Assembly: GCA_963930655.1 (NCBI GenBank)
Contig: OZ005610.1
Coordinates: 17,041,001 to 17,105,000, forward strand
Origin: Myrica gale
Taxonomy: Eukaryota > Streptophyta > Magnoliopsida > Fagales > Myricaceae
DNA length: 64,000 bases
Direction: 5' to 3'
Under the pieces are notes generated by a model, which did not search any database, was not told where the DNA came from, and saw nothing but the letters and a program-made list of their open reading frames with translations. Of the stretch, positions 37,066 through 48,050 are shown piece by piece (positions within the stretch are counted from its first letter, which is position 1; each line of letters starts with the position of its first letter). Position numbers and translations under genes: made by a program.

Positions 37066-37235
37066 CCTTCTCGCATTCGTCCTTCAGTGACTAGACACGA
37101 CCCTTGGAGGTTCACACCTTCTTGCAAGCATCATTCAGTGTGATTGCACATACCTCATGGACTACCCATCCTTCGGTATGGGTGCCCTAGGTGACATCCA
37201 CCCTTCACGTAAACGTCCTTCGGTGTGGATGCACC
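37066..37235 (-). repeat. Stem-loop array of LTR copy C
   Basis: Four units on the - strand: CATCC/GGATG with inner CGT-TT-ACG; a collapsed unit CCCATACCGAAGGATGGG that has lost its inner stem; CACAC/GTGTG with inner TGC-TT-GCA; CTAG/CTAG with inner CG-AATG-CG. Confidence 0.75.
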
Positions 37236-37800
37236 TTCTTGACTTGGTACGGTACCGACCGACTTTAACTTATTAACTTAACTTGTCACAAAGTAGCATA
37301 AAATGGTACTTTCGTTTGCATAAAATTTCTCTTTCTTTCTCATGAGAAAAATGAATGCAAATGCTCATGACGTGCTCATGTCATGCTTGATGATGAGAAA
37401 TCCTAAATTCTTCTCATACTTTCATTTGCACAAAACTTTCTTTTTCATGTAAATGCTTATGTCATGTCGTAATAAATCATGAGAATTCATGCTGTGCATC
37501 ATTCTAGTTTTTTAAAACGTAAGTTTCCACTTACAATTTTCACTTACCTCTGTTCCCTTGAGCGCTTGAACTGCACTTTCCTACAATTGGGTCATACTAG
37601 TGTTATTCAAAGGTTCACTAGACGTATAGAGTAGTCATTCAATAACTCATACTTCGTCATACAAAATCATCCATATTCCTTGAATTCTAAATGGTGATCT
37701 TACAATACGAAGTATTTTCTTAAGTAAAACCTAGTAAGGTTTCCTAATAGTTAAAAAGGGAACTACAAAAATTCTTGAAATTTTCTTGAAATTCAAAGGA

Positions 37801-38075
37801 AGCTGCTCGAGCGTCGGTCGAGCGCTCGTCGAGCGTTATGCCTCTGTATGAAAGTGTTAAGGGACGCTCGAGCGCCCTTTCGAGCGTTAGTCGGGCGTAA
37901 CTCTCTGTGAAACTGTTGAGTGACGCTCGAGCGCATGTCGAGCGTCGGTCGAACGTGAAGTTTCTGCGTGAAAAATTGTTCGAAGGACGCTCGAGCGCAC
38001 TGTCGAGCGATGGTCGAACGTAAACCTTCTGTACAAAATACCTGAAGGACGCTCGAGCGCCTGTCGAGCGTCAGT
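37801..38075. repeat. Five-unit tandem repeat with CGCTCGAGCG palindromes (copy C)
   Basis: A unit of about 60 bp contains ACGCTCGAGCGC followed by TGTCGAGCGTCGGTCGA-like sequence and a variable AT-rich spacer with CTGTG. Frames across it on the - strand (37793-38179) are repeat artefacts. Confidence 0.9.
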
Positions 38076-38742
38076 CCATTTTTCAGACACAAATCACACA
38101 TTAAACTTCCAAAACACACGAAATTTGCCTTAACATGCTCTCCTCTTATAACCTCACATTCCAGACATCTATTATACAACTACAAATCAAAACTCCCAAT
38201 AAAACCATGACTCCATCTCCTCAAACAAATGCTATTGCATCTATTCCATTTCTTTTGGTCTTTTATCAAAAACCTAGTGTTCATTTATGGTTCCCTTGTC
38301 ATTTTCTCAGATCTGGTGTCATATCTAACACTTAGTGCTTGGTGGTTCTCAACAAGACTATCATACATACCACCTAAGGCTTCAATCCATATATTCGACC
38401 ATACATGCTCAAAATAGATTTCAATCCTCTCTTAGACAAAGCTTTTATCAAACACTTAGAGCAAAAAAACAATTTCTCTTGAACTCTCATTTCAGATCTA
38501 GCCATATTTCCCTATGTTTTTATGTAAAATCTATACTTCCCTTAAATACTTGCAAGATCTACACTATCTTTAAGAAAGCATGTATAGATCTACACTAAAC
38601 TCTCATGAACACAAGGAGAAAATAACCTAGACAAACAACCATCAAAACAACAACCAACCAGCAAAAGGAAACAAGAAGAGAATGGGAGAGATGGCCAGCA
38701 GAGGTTTTTTTCCTAGAAAGGGCCGGATTTTACCTTTGTTTT

Positions 38743-38851
38743 TCTCCTCTTCCTCCTTCTTCTTCTTCCTCTCCTTTTCTTCTTCTTCTTCTTCTTCTTC
38801 TTCTTCTTCTTCTTCTTCTTCTTCCTCTCCTTTTCTTCTTCTTCTTCTTCT
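38743..38851. repeat. (TTC)n microsatellite of LTR copy C
   Basis: Two long TTC runs separated by CCTCTCCTTT. It occurs at a similar place to the tract of copy B. Confidence 0.95.
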
Positions 38852-39389
38852 TTCGTGCGGGTGGGAGCTAGGGCAAGTGTTTTGTGCGGTTTGGGGGGGG
38901 GGGTGTGTGTGTTATACGCAGGGTTTGGGGGAAGGGAAAAGGCAAAACTGCCCTTCCCCCCATCTTTCCCTTTTTCTCCTCCATTTCTCCCCCATTTTTC
39001 CTTTTCTGCCCCTAAAGAAAAATTTATTTTCTTTTTCTGCCACTCCACAAATCTAACCTTAATATGTCTCCTCATTTCTTGTTCCAAGGATCCACATATT
39101 GTCACACATATTTTCAAGGTTAAAGCCCTAATTAAATTTCTTCAAATATTGTAACTTAGAGACATATCCCATTAATTAAAACAATTAGGCTAATAAATCT
39201 CAATCACTCAGTTGTAACAATTTCAAATAATATAACATTTAAATTCTAACTTAAAACTCATAAAACGCTAGGGAGAAATTCCACCTAGACATAACTTTAG
39301 ATTAATATAACCATACATACATTTCTCAATAATACATACTTAAGAGGTCATAAGCATTAAATTGACAGAATTAAAATCGGGGTCTCACA

Positions 39390-41299
39390 CTTAGAGTGAT
39401 AACATAATTTTTTAATTAAAAGTGCTTAATTTGATAAACGAATTTTCTGATTAAAAGTACTTAATACGATAAACGAGTTGCATTGACCACTAATCAAAAA
39501 TCACAGAAAAACTTCTCTTCCAAGAGCACAAACACAATTAGTTATTTCATTTTTTTCTATTTTCTGGTAACATAAAATATTATGAAAAATAACAATAATC
39601 CGTTGCGTCTATAAAAAGAAGTTTTTCGAGATAAAAATTAATAAATTAATTAATTATCAAAATAAAAGTTAATAATATCAAAACGTGAAATACTATAAAT
39701 CTTAAATGCACGCCTATTAAAATTAATGTTCCATATCTAAAAGTTAAAAGACGTCACTTTAAGGTCTCCCCTAAAGCCCAAATAACATAGAGCCGCCCTG
39801 TCCTCTTGCCGTCATGAGATAGTCATGAGAAAGTGATTTAGAAAAACACGAGAGCATAATTATAAGTTCTGATACCAAATGAGGAGAGAAGTCTAGGCAA
39901 TTTATTAGTCAAAATACAACTAATTATATACACTTGTATCCTTCTTCGTTAATTTGGATAAAGATTGATATTTTTGTCAGTAAAAATGAGGATTTTACTC
40001 CCAATTTTTTGTCCATTGTATCTTGCGTGGGGATAAAGACAAATTAACGGCATAAAGTAAAAGTCGTCTCTAAATGTCACTTTTTGGTTATGACATAAGT
40101 GGTCGTCACTCTTTCCGCATTAGCTACGGACTTGTAGCAACGAAAAGTCGAGCCTATATACTGCAGTGCTCGTCCTCTTCCAAACAAAATAAGTTGTCGA
40201 GCATTAATTTCCAAGCGATAATAGCGGTCGTCCTATTCTACCTGTCTTCGTGTCTGCATCTTCGGCTCATCCGACACCTGTCTTCTCGTCATAGGCTTTA
40301 AAATTTTTTTCGCCCGGACTAAGATTATGGGTTTTTTTTTAAACAAAAAAAATCTTGAAAATTTTTTGAATTTTCAATATACAAAAATTCTACGACCAAA
40401 TATCATTTTTAACCTCACATAAAAATAACTACAACAAGCATACCAATAAAGTTAACATCACCTAAAAATTCTCAAAACACAAAAAAGTCCTCACAACATT
40501 TCTAAACGAACACTCTCATATGTTGAGTATTAAAATTTTGAGGTATTGAATTTGGTAGAAAAGTGAAGAAAGAGGTGAGGTGGGAGGACAAATTCTGCAA
40601 TCGGAAGGTGTTAGCAATTTTTTATTTTAAGAGAGAAGAAAAAATAACAAAATAATTTTTTTAAAAAAATGTAAGGACGGACCAAACTTTTTTCTGGGGG
40701 TGGGCACAGACCAATTAACCTACCTGCTTTTGCTTAGAAAATGCTTTGGATGAGTCCTATTGGAAGATACCAAAATTTGCAGAATTAATCCTAGAACTTA
40801 GTTGCAGGGGAATACTTCCTTTAATGAAGCATAATCTCTGTGACCAATATGCTTGCTTACACACGATATACAATGACGGGACATCCTTTTCCTGCAATTT
40901 GGTTCCCCAATTGAATCATTATTAATCGAGTTATAGTGTGATAATTGAATGGCTAGTTTCATCCATTGACATTGTGGGGGCCTTCCCCAGCCATTATGGT
41001 ACGCATTAATAGGCCTGCTCATGCACCCTCACTTTTTAAGCTCGTAAGGGAAACAAAAAACAATAACGTGGTCTGATGTAGGCCGAGGCTTGCACGGCCA
41101 CATTGTAGTTGGTGATGCACAGACAGAGAGAGATCTGGATGCATGGAATTCAAACTTGTAGCTTTTTCACTCATGAACCAATACATTTATAACTTAGCAA
41201 CATCAGTCTCAAGCTTGTGAGATTACATCCCCAAGACACGAGCGACATGAATCGGAAAACATAATATATTAAGCCTGGCTTTTCCAGGTACGTACAGAA
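39390..41299. other. Intergenic DNA downstream of the GDSL gene
   Basis: AT-rich, with no gene seen. The last 150-250 bases probably hold the GDSL 3' UTR; AATAAA-like signals are not distinctive. A 75-codon + frame at 40074-40301 has no recognisable content. Confidence 0.5.
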
Positions 41300-42991
41300 T
41301 TAGGTCCTGGAGTCCAAGGCAATGATGGTGCTGAGATTCATGGGGTACATGTATCTGGTTGAACCACTCATGATCTGCTGAACGATTATCCCGTTTGCCT
41401 TCTCAGATGGGTGGAATGGATCCCAAAATGCATACTGGTTTCTGTTTGAGCACAAGTTGGATGCCACCGTGCAAAGTCCAATTCCATTGTAGGGTCCTTG
41501 CCCACAGCATGCCACCTTCGCCGTAATAAATCCTGTCAAACAGAGTAATCTTGTCTTGTCAGTACCATTTTGCTTGAACCCATTCCTGCCTTAGTTCCCA
41601 CAATTTATCGACCTCAGATAACTAGTTCCAGATGGCTACACGCCTACACGTACTTGCGTCCTTTTCTGCCAATCTAGTTCCCACAATTTCTTATCTCTTT
41701 TGGATTGCCCTTTTTCCCCGCCCTTAAAGAAGAAAACAAGAACAGAGCAGAAAAACAGAAGCCATAAGACAAGACATACCATATGCTTGAGGATTGCTGA
41801 TGAAGTCATTGTTCATTCGCTGCGTATTAGCAGCAACAAAAACGTCCGAGCCAAGTTTGCTGTTGAGCCCTCTTATCATCTGAACGAGTTGTGGATTGTA
41901 CAAGGACGCAGCCCGTTGCAGTTCAGGTGAGCATTGGCCATTGCTGCTTCGCGTGGCCAATTCTGCTGGAACGCAACCCAGAGGGCCAGTTCCTGTCACA
42001 AGAACTCTACGTGCTCCAAGATCATAAAACCTCTGAAATGACATTTCAGACATAAGGGAACAAAGATTTTTAGTTATTTGCACAATGCACTCATGTAAAA
42101 CCAGAAAAGTTAGCCATCACCTGTAGAAGTTTTTGGTACTCAGAAATGAGATATTTGACATAATCTGGGAGAGCGTATTGGCGGGATCTTGCAGAGAATG
42201 GCACCAAGTAGTAGTTGTTCACGAAATCGTTGCCCCCAACAGTGATGAGGACGAGTGCTTGGTTAACCAGTTGCTTAGTCCTCTGAGCTCCGATAATTGC
42301 GGTCACACGTCGCTGGTATTCTTGGAAGTATTCTAGTTGTCTGAACATTCTGATTATGTTTACCTGAAATTCATAACAACATCAAACTAAGCCATGCATT
42401 GTCCACTGTATGCAGGAAAACAGAGCCAACTTTTCCTCTATATATCTTTCTCCAACTCGTTGGCAACGAAATTATAAAGCATATGCAAATATTGAAACAG
42501 AAGTTGTACTTACAAACTGAACTCCAGTGTCATTAAGAATTCCAATGCCAGCAGAGGCGAAGTTTGCACCAACGAGTAGCTTTTGTCCTGTGAGCTCTGG
42601 GCTCAAGTATGGCAACAACGACTCCGAGCCAAGGTTCTTACCTGAATGTTCGTTTTTGTGTTTACAAGTTAGATAAACAATAACGCAAAGAAAAATTGGA
42701 ATTTCAGCTGGAAAAGTAAACAAATGCGAACAAGAGATGAACCCAACTGATAAAATCAGGAATGTTTAGGCCATTAGAGAATCGGCCGGTTGGCCTATGA
42801 GTTGGGTAGTCAATGCCGTAAGGAGGGGAGTCGGCACGGGCTGTGGTTGCCAAGTAGTTGTTGTTGCCATTATCAACCAGTGAATCTCCAAAGACGAAGA
42901 AAGCCCGAGCACCCTCAGCTCGAGTAGTAAAAGTTCCCAACACCATGACCATCAAAATCATCCATGCACTGAGAACCGTTAAGCTAGCCAT
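41300..42991 (-). CDS. GDSL esterase/lipase (cutin synthase / LTL1-like), complete
   Basis: Five exons join in frame at 42748-42991, 42514-42641, 42121-42363, 41780-42032 and 41300-41532, all with GT-AG introns. They total 1101 nt or 366 residues plus TAA, the usual length of plant GDSL lipases. The ATG at 42991 is followed by a hydrophobic signal peptide (about residues 1-27). Block [18 protein letters not shown] carries the nucleophile Ser. [10 protein letters not shown] supplies the oxyanion Gly/Asn. GTGPLGCVP marks block III, and [10 protein letters not shown] near the end carries the catalytic Asp and His. The sequence most resembles the LTL1/CUS1 and CUS2 branch, extracellular acyltransferases that polymerise monoacylglycerol into cutin. 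Family membership is sure; the cutin role is inferred. No damage is seen. It is flanked by transposons on both sides, with a TRIM about 0.7 kb upstream. Confidence 0.95.
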
Positions 42992-43078
42992 GGAGTAGGG
43001 AGAAGAAGGAAAAGCTACTGAGATGTGAGGAAACTTGAGAGAAGCTCTTATGTTTGTGAATGCAATGACTGGGGGATC

Positions 43079-43086
43079 CTTATATA
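43079..43086 (-). promoter_or_regulatory. TATA box of the GDSL gene
   Basis: TATATAAG on the - strand, 88 nt upstream of the ATG. This implies transcription start near 43050 and a 5' leader of about 55-60 nt. Confidence 0.7.
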
Positions 43087-43686
43087 GTTAGGGGTTCTTT
43101 GTTCGATGGAGAAAAAGAAGGCCCCACTGACACAAAAGCAATCTAATACGGGTGGTTGTGCATGGTAATACTAATACGCTGAGGTCATACCTAACCGCCA
43201 ATGCTGTTAGAAAAGAAAAGCTACAGGAAAAATTAGGTTTTACCCATTAGTTACAGCATGTATATCCCAAACTACTACCATTTTTGGTAATTTATTTAAG
43301 GGTTAATGGTTAAGAAGGAGGATATCAATTTTATATATATATTCAACAGCCTATGGTGGTTTTAATACCAGTAAATACCTCCAAAGTCAAAATACAAATC
43401 AATAAAAAGAGGTTGTTCTATCCAAGGTGTGAGTAAGTAACTTTTGTTTCACAGGGAAAATATAGTTAAGAGAGTTTCTTCTTCCCCCACCCAACCCCCA
43501 AACGAAAAAAAAAAAAGTCAGAGTTGAGATCTTCAATTAAAGTAAAGTCCTACTTCTTTTGGCAATATGTACAGTGTAAAAGAAGAGAAGAGAGAGAGGG
43601 TCGGTTCGTGGTGCTTGAGACTCAACTAGAGCCAGAATGACAGCACTTTAAGATCAAAGGCGCCACCACAAGTTGAACTATATTGT

Positions 43687-43977
43687 TGTAAAGAACCTAC
43701 ACAAGGATTGGTGATTCACATCCTAGAAAACCGGCTTACCAAGTGGAAGTGCATCAAAACTTATATGAAGTCATCTTGATGTTTTCTAATCGATGTGAAA
43801 CAGTTATATACCCCTACTCTTTTAAGACCAACTATCCGCTCTGATACTATTTGTAACGAACCCACATAAAGTTTGGAGATTGACACCCTGAAAAATCGGC
43901 TTCCCTGGTAGAGGTGTCTCTAAGCTTATATGAAGATATCCTAGATGTTTCCTCACTGATGTGAGACTATTACAGTT
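43687..43977 (-). mobile_element. TRIM (miniature LTR retrotransposon)
   Basis: Two direct repeats of about 120 bp lie at 43687-43804 (TGTAAAGAACC...) and 43852-43977 (TGTAACGAACC...). They surround a tiny internal part of about 47 bp. On the - strand that part holds a primer-binding site TAGTATCAGAGC next to one repeat and a purine tract AAAGAGTAGGGG next to the other, the minimal parts of a TRIM. The flanks give a possible 5-bp duplication ATTGT (43682-43686, 43978-43982). The repeats differ at about one base in five, so it is old. Confidence 0.75.
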
Positions 43978-43982
43978 ATTGT

Positions 43983-44380
43983 GAAAATTAAGTTACAGTA
44001 GTAGATAAACTTTTCAGGTCATATTTAGGGATGCCAGTGATCCCAAAAACATTCCTGAGAACATTAAAAAAAACGTAAGGGGAAGTGATTAAGCACAAAT
44101 TAGTGACTGCATCCAACACTGGTCCCATCAAATCGTTGACCCCCAACCACATCACTTACTGGAGTTAATAAGCTTTCCTGACTTAACTGGGTTCCAATTA
44201 TTCCAACCGAACCTGATGAGAGCTGCATGTGGTGTGGTACCTATATATCTTACCTGATTAATTGTGCTCATTTAATAGGTTTCGTACTCATTTGAGCACG
44301 TCTTCTTACATCATGCCATATGTTACCAGGGATACTAGTCATGAATAAGTGCTGAGCTTGACCTAAATTTCCCTTTTCCA
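43983..44380. other. Intergenic DNA, nothing recognised
   Basis: No gene or repeat boundary is seen. Confidence 0.5.
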
Positions 44381-44384
44381 AAAA

Positions 44385-44725
44385 AATACAAAATTGGCTT
44401 TACTTCCTCAAACTACCACCTTATTTATAAAGCATACCCTCCAAAATTAATATTATTCTTGAAATTTAATCCCATAGGTTACTTATATTTTGAAATTTAC
44501 CACTCAAGTTACCATGCAACCGTTAAGATGATAAAAAAAGTTCTGATATGGTAAAATTTCAATAGTTTGATCTTCACCAAGTGGGCACATTGAATCTCAA
44601 GCTAAAATCTAATCATTAAGAAGAACATAAATCCACCAAATGACACAATATTTCAATGGTCAATAGTTTAAGGTGGTCAATTACCAAGAGCAGTAGTTCA
44701 AGGGGTAAATTGCAAATACGGCCGT
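44385..44725. mobile_element. Probable MITE with long imperfect inverted ends
   Basis: The left end (AAATACAAAATTGGCTTTAC, then CCTCAAACTACC) matches the reverse complement of the right end (GTAGTTCAAGGGGTAAATTGC, then AAATACGG). The middle is AT-rich and non-coding. Exact ends are uncertain. Confidence 0.45.
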
Positions 44726-46317
44726 ACTTTATTGTAATTAACTGTATCTCTTTTCCAAAAACAAAAATTCTAATGACAGCCAGTCTCCCACGAGCAGAAG
44801 ATCATTTCTTGGATGCTAGGAGCTTCAAGTTTTGTAGGTAACCTAAAGTGGAAATACAATAAGACTACATTTTTTCCCCTGTTTTCAAAGTTGGACTTAT
44901 GTGGACTCGAAAGTGGATACCCACGAGGCATTTACAGCTACGGCCTTGTGCTTCAAGTCTTAATTATATCTGCATAACCTAACCCTTGGACATTGGAGTC
45001 TGATCAGGCATTTAGATCAGGCAGGTTTAGGTCTGTGTCAAACCTTCAGGGCTTTGTTAACTAATTATTTAGAACTCGAATTGGACAATTTTTAGAACCA
45101 AAATATCTTGGCTCTTAATGTCTTTTCCATCAAAGCTTTGATTCTGTGAGGTAGGAAGTCACAAACTTCTTAATTCTGACAGGGGTTAGTTCTCTGTTTT
45201 ACATCATAGGAAGCTTCATTATATGCAAAAACAGTACCATTAATCCTCACAAACGACACAAGCATCACCACCCAGTCCTGTTATGGGGGTACCCAATTGA
45301 ATATCTTCCTAGTTTACAGAGGTGGAAATTTCAGTCAATCCAACTGCATTGCCCAAACAAAAAACTTTCAGATAAGTACATCAAAGTTTACTAATTTTAG
45401 GTATTGGGTAAGTATTTTTTTTTCTCACTCAAACATCTGAGATCTCACTTTAGAGCAAAAGCCCATCTACTAATGGTGTTCCATTAATAACAAATTAGAA
45501 GAAATAGGAGGCTTGATAAGGGAAGTTTCAGAGCTTGTAAACCTACCCCGTGCATTACAAAGTGCAGATTCTGCATCCGAATTGGGGGCTTATAAGGATG
45601 GTAAAGAAATTTTGTGTAAAGTTGGTCTCCGTTTTCTTTTGAAAGTGAACTGTTTTGGAAACATTGATAATTATGAACATCTAACCATGCTTAAGGTTGG
45701 GGACCACTAGGAACTTACGAACAAAATGAGAAAAGTAGAGGAGGGGGAAATGAGCTGTATTAGGCTTTATAGTGCCAACTACTTTACACCAATATACTTC
45801 ACAGAGCATCATAATTCCAGCCGGAGAAAACGGTTCAACTAACAAGTTTCCCCACGGATCCTCGAATTGATTCAACTCTCCTTCACAACCTATTTTTTCA
45901 GGCTATTGAATTCCTACGGAGGGCACAGACTTGAAAGCTATGATGACCCCCTTGGACCTATGTCGCACTAACACTGGTGTGCCATGCCAAGCCAGAGGAA
46001 CACCCCCGAAATGACTGCAGGTTCAATCATTTTCCATGGTATATTGTTCAACAGTAGTAGCTCTGTCTATCAGGTTCAACTGCAGCGTCTCTAAGAACAG
46101 ATCGAGTGCTCATATGCTACGTGCTAACATGTTTGTTTCAAGTCTTGCAAATGTACTGCTTTTCGTGGCAAAACGAAGCTATATAAGAAAAATTAATCAT
46201 TTCGGGACTCAAAAATTCTCCATGCGCCTTTAGTTTAAGATCTGACAATGTCAGGTGGCATGATAACTATTTAGTCATAACAGAGAGCGTACATTCACAC
46301 AAATAAGATAATTCAAA
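44726..46317. other. Intergenic DNA, nothing recognised
   Basis: There are short frames (for example 45513-45710 +) but no domain, splice pattern or similarity I can name. Confidence 0.5.
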
Positions 46318-46520
46318 GTGCTTAGTGGTGCACCCGCTATGCCTAGACCCAAGGCTTGCTCCCAATGACAGTTCGAATCACGGTAGCCCCATTAAACTCT
46401 GGTAGTTCTCTCGTCACGTGGAATTCTCGAGTTTATGTGGTAGTGGACTTTGGCCTACCTTCATGATGTTCCATCTAGAGAGGACGTCGTGGTGTATGGA
46501 GGAGTTAATTAATTTACTGT
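46318..46520 (+). mobile_element. tRNA-derived SINE-like element
   Basis: GCTTAGTGGTGCACC resembles a Pol III A box, and CAGTTCGAATC about 50 bp later resembles a B box. This pair is characteristic of plant SINEs. A 3' end and target duplication are not clear. Confidence 0.4.
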
Positions 46521-47160
46521 TAGTAGTATCGAGCTTCTCTAACTTCTACTTCCAATCTGGTAGCTGGTAGCATTTAGTATACGCGGCTTAAGCTTGTCCA
46601 AAGACAACGTGATCAATTGACACAATAACAGTACTAGCCACGCTGCCTTCTTCAGCCTTGCCCTTCATGGTCACGTTGAGAACTTGCTTTTACCCTGATT
46701 AGGTGCCCATTTTGGGTCTCCAGGAATTGTATGAAGGGGTGTAACTCACACGTGACGGTCCGCACCATGGCATGTATCCCATGAACTCTCTCTTCTTTAG
46801 GGGTTGGACCTGGGTGTCGGCCGTGGCCTCTCATTTATCCTCCCTTCCACAAGAACCTTGTCCTAAAAGTTGAACATCGTTAAGAGTAATTGCGTGCTCT
46901 ATTTCTTCCTGTTTCCGTCGGAGGTTGTTGTGCATTATTGAATATGAGAAATCCGCATGATGGGGTGAAACCATAACTGTAATATATATACATACCATTA
47001 AAATTGTATAAAATCATATGGAAATCGTGATCATACATAAAAGTAGTGAAACTTTTACGGTAGATCATTTTATTTCTGCAAATCATTTTTGTTTTCCTTT
47101 CAAAATGAAAAATGCCCATCATGGTTACATGCCCAAAAATTTGTTTTACAGGAAAAAGAG
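46521..47160. other. Intergenic DNA, nothing recognised
   Basis: No supported gene. A 60-codon - frame at 46652-46834 is not recognisable. Confidence 0.45.
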
Positions 47161-47162
47161 AA

Positions 47163-47392
47163 AATTTTAGTTAAATGTTGCTCAAAAATTAAAACTCAAT
47201 TGACTCTCAACATTTTAGTTAAATGTTGCTCAAATTAGTAGTCCCTGAGATTTAAAATCTATTAACAATTTAGTCCTAAAATGACCATTCAAATATGAAT
47301 GATTTTAAACCTCAGCGACTAATTTGATGTGCTTTAAAGTTTAAGAACTTATTTGATTTTCGGTCAAAGCACAGGAACCAAATTTGTATTTA
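47163..47392. mobile_element. Worn MITE related to the 30576 element
   Basis: The right end read on the - strand, GGATAAATACAAATTTGGTTCC, resembles the start of the 30576 MITE. The arms repeat 'AGTCCCTGAG' and 'TTTAAAATC' in inverted order. A short direct repeat TTTTAGTTAAATGTTGCTC lies at 47165 and 47213. Confidence 0.4.
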
Positions 47393-47787
47393 TCCTTTTT
47401 TTTTATTTACTTTAGAATTATAGGGACACTTTTAAAAATAATGATAATTCAATTGAAGAGATTATTTTACAGTAAAAAAATATAATTTTTCACTCATGAA
47501 CTCGAAAGAATTTGACATTTATGCCATAAACTACTAAATTTGATCGTATCATTCTTCAACTACCAAAATTAAATACTTTGCACCGTCACCTTCATGAGAA
47601 TTCTTGTCAAGAGAACTATCATCATTTGAAGTGCACGGATTGCGTGTTTTCGTTAAGAGGGGAAAGAGAAAATCAATAATCGATAATTACGTGAGTCCAT
47701 CGCGTAGCTGGAATTTGAAAGGCCACTCACTCCATCCACGAGCCAAAGTTCACGGGCTATCTGTGGTTCCTTTTCTCCAATGGTCCC

Positions 47788-47800
47788 CCCCCCCCCCCCC
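47788..47800. repeat. Poly-C tract
   Basis: A run of about 13-14 C, preceded by a GGTCC step. It lies 250 bp downstream of the OXA2 stop, in its probable 3' flank. Confidence 0.9.
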
Positions 47801-48050
47801 TGTTCTTTAGGTCAGCCAGGTTTACGTCGAGAAAGTAACACTAGTTTTGAGCACAGCGGACTGGTTATGGTGGTAGTAAACTTTTCTCAAACAAATCTCT
47901 TGTCCAAAGGGCAATGGCACATTTATTGAAGACCTTATTCTAAAGCAAGAACACACGAAACTGGACCACCATAGAAGCTTATCTTTTCTTCTAGTGTACA
48001 ATTTAATGAGATGAAAATAAATAACAAAAAAAAAAGTACAAAAGTAGACA

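Larger units (their letters stand above)
36264..39389 (-). mobile_element. Long LTR (copy C), 3' end truncated
   Basis: The - strand start TGTGAGACCCCG lies at 39389. The body carries a TCGA palindrome array, (CTT)n tracts, the hairpin array and the hairpin near 36675. Similarity to copy B stops at about 36264, roughly 70 bp before the expected GGGGCGTGACA end, where unrelated sequence begins, so the 3' end has been lost. No target duplication can therefore be tested. Confidence 0.8.

Noticed and set aside
37793..38179. 128-codon Arg/Ser-rich - frame
   Set aside because: It is a translation of the CTCGAG tandem repeat; codon periodicity comes from the repeat unit.
45513..45710. 65-codon + frame between the GDSL and OXA2 genes
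   Set aside because: No similarity, no splice context, ordinary intergenic composition.
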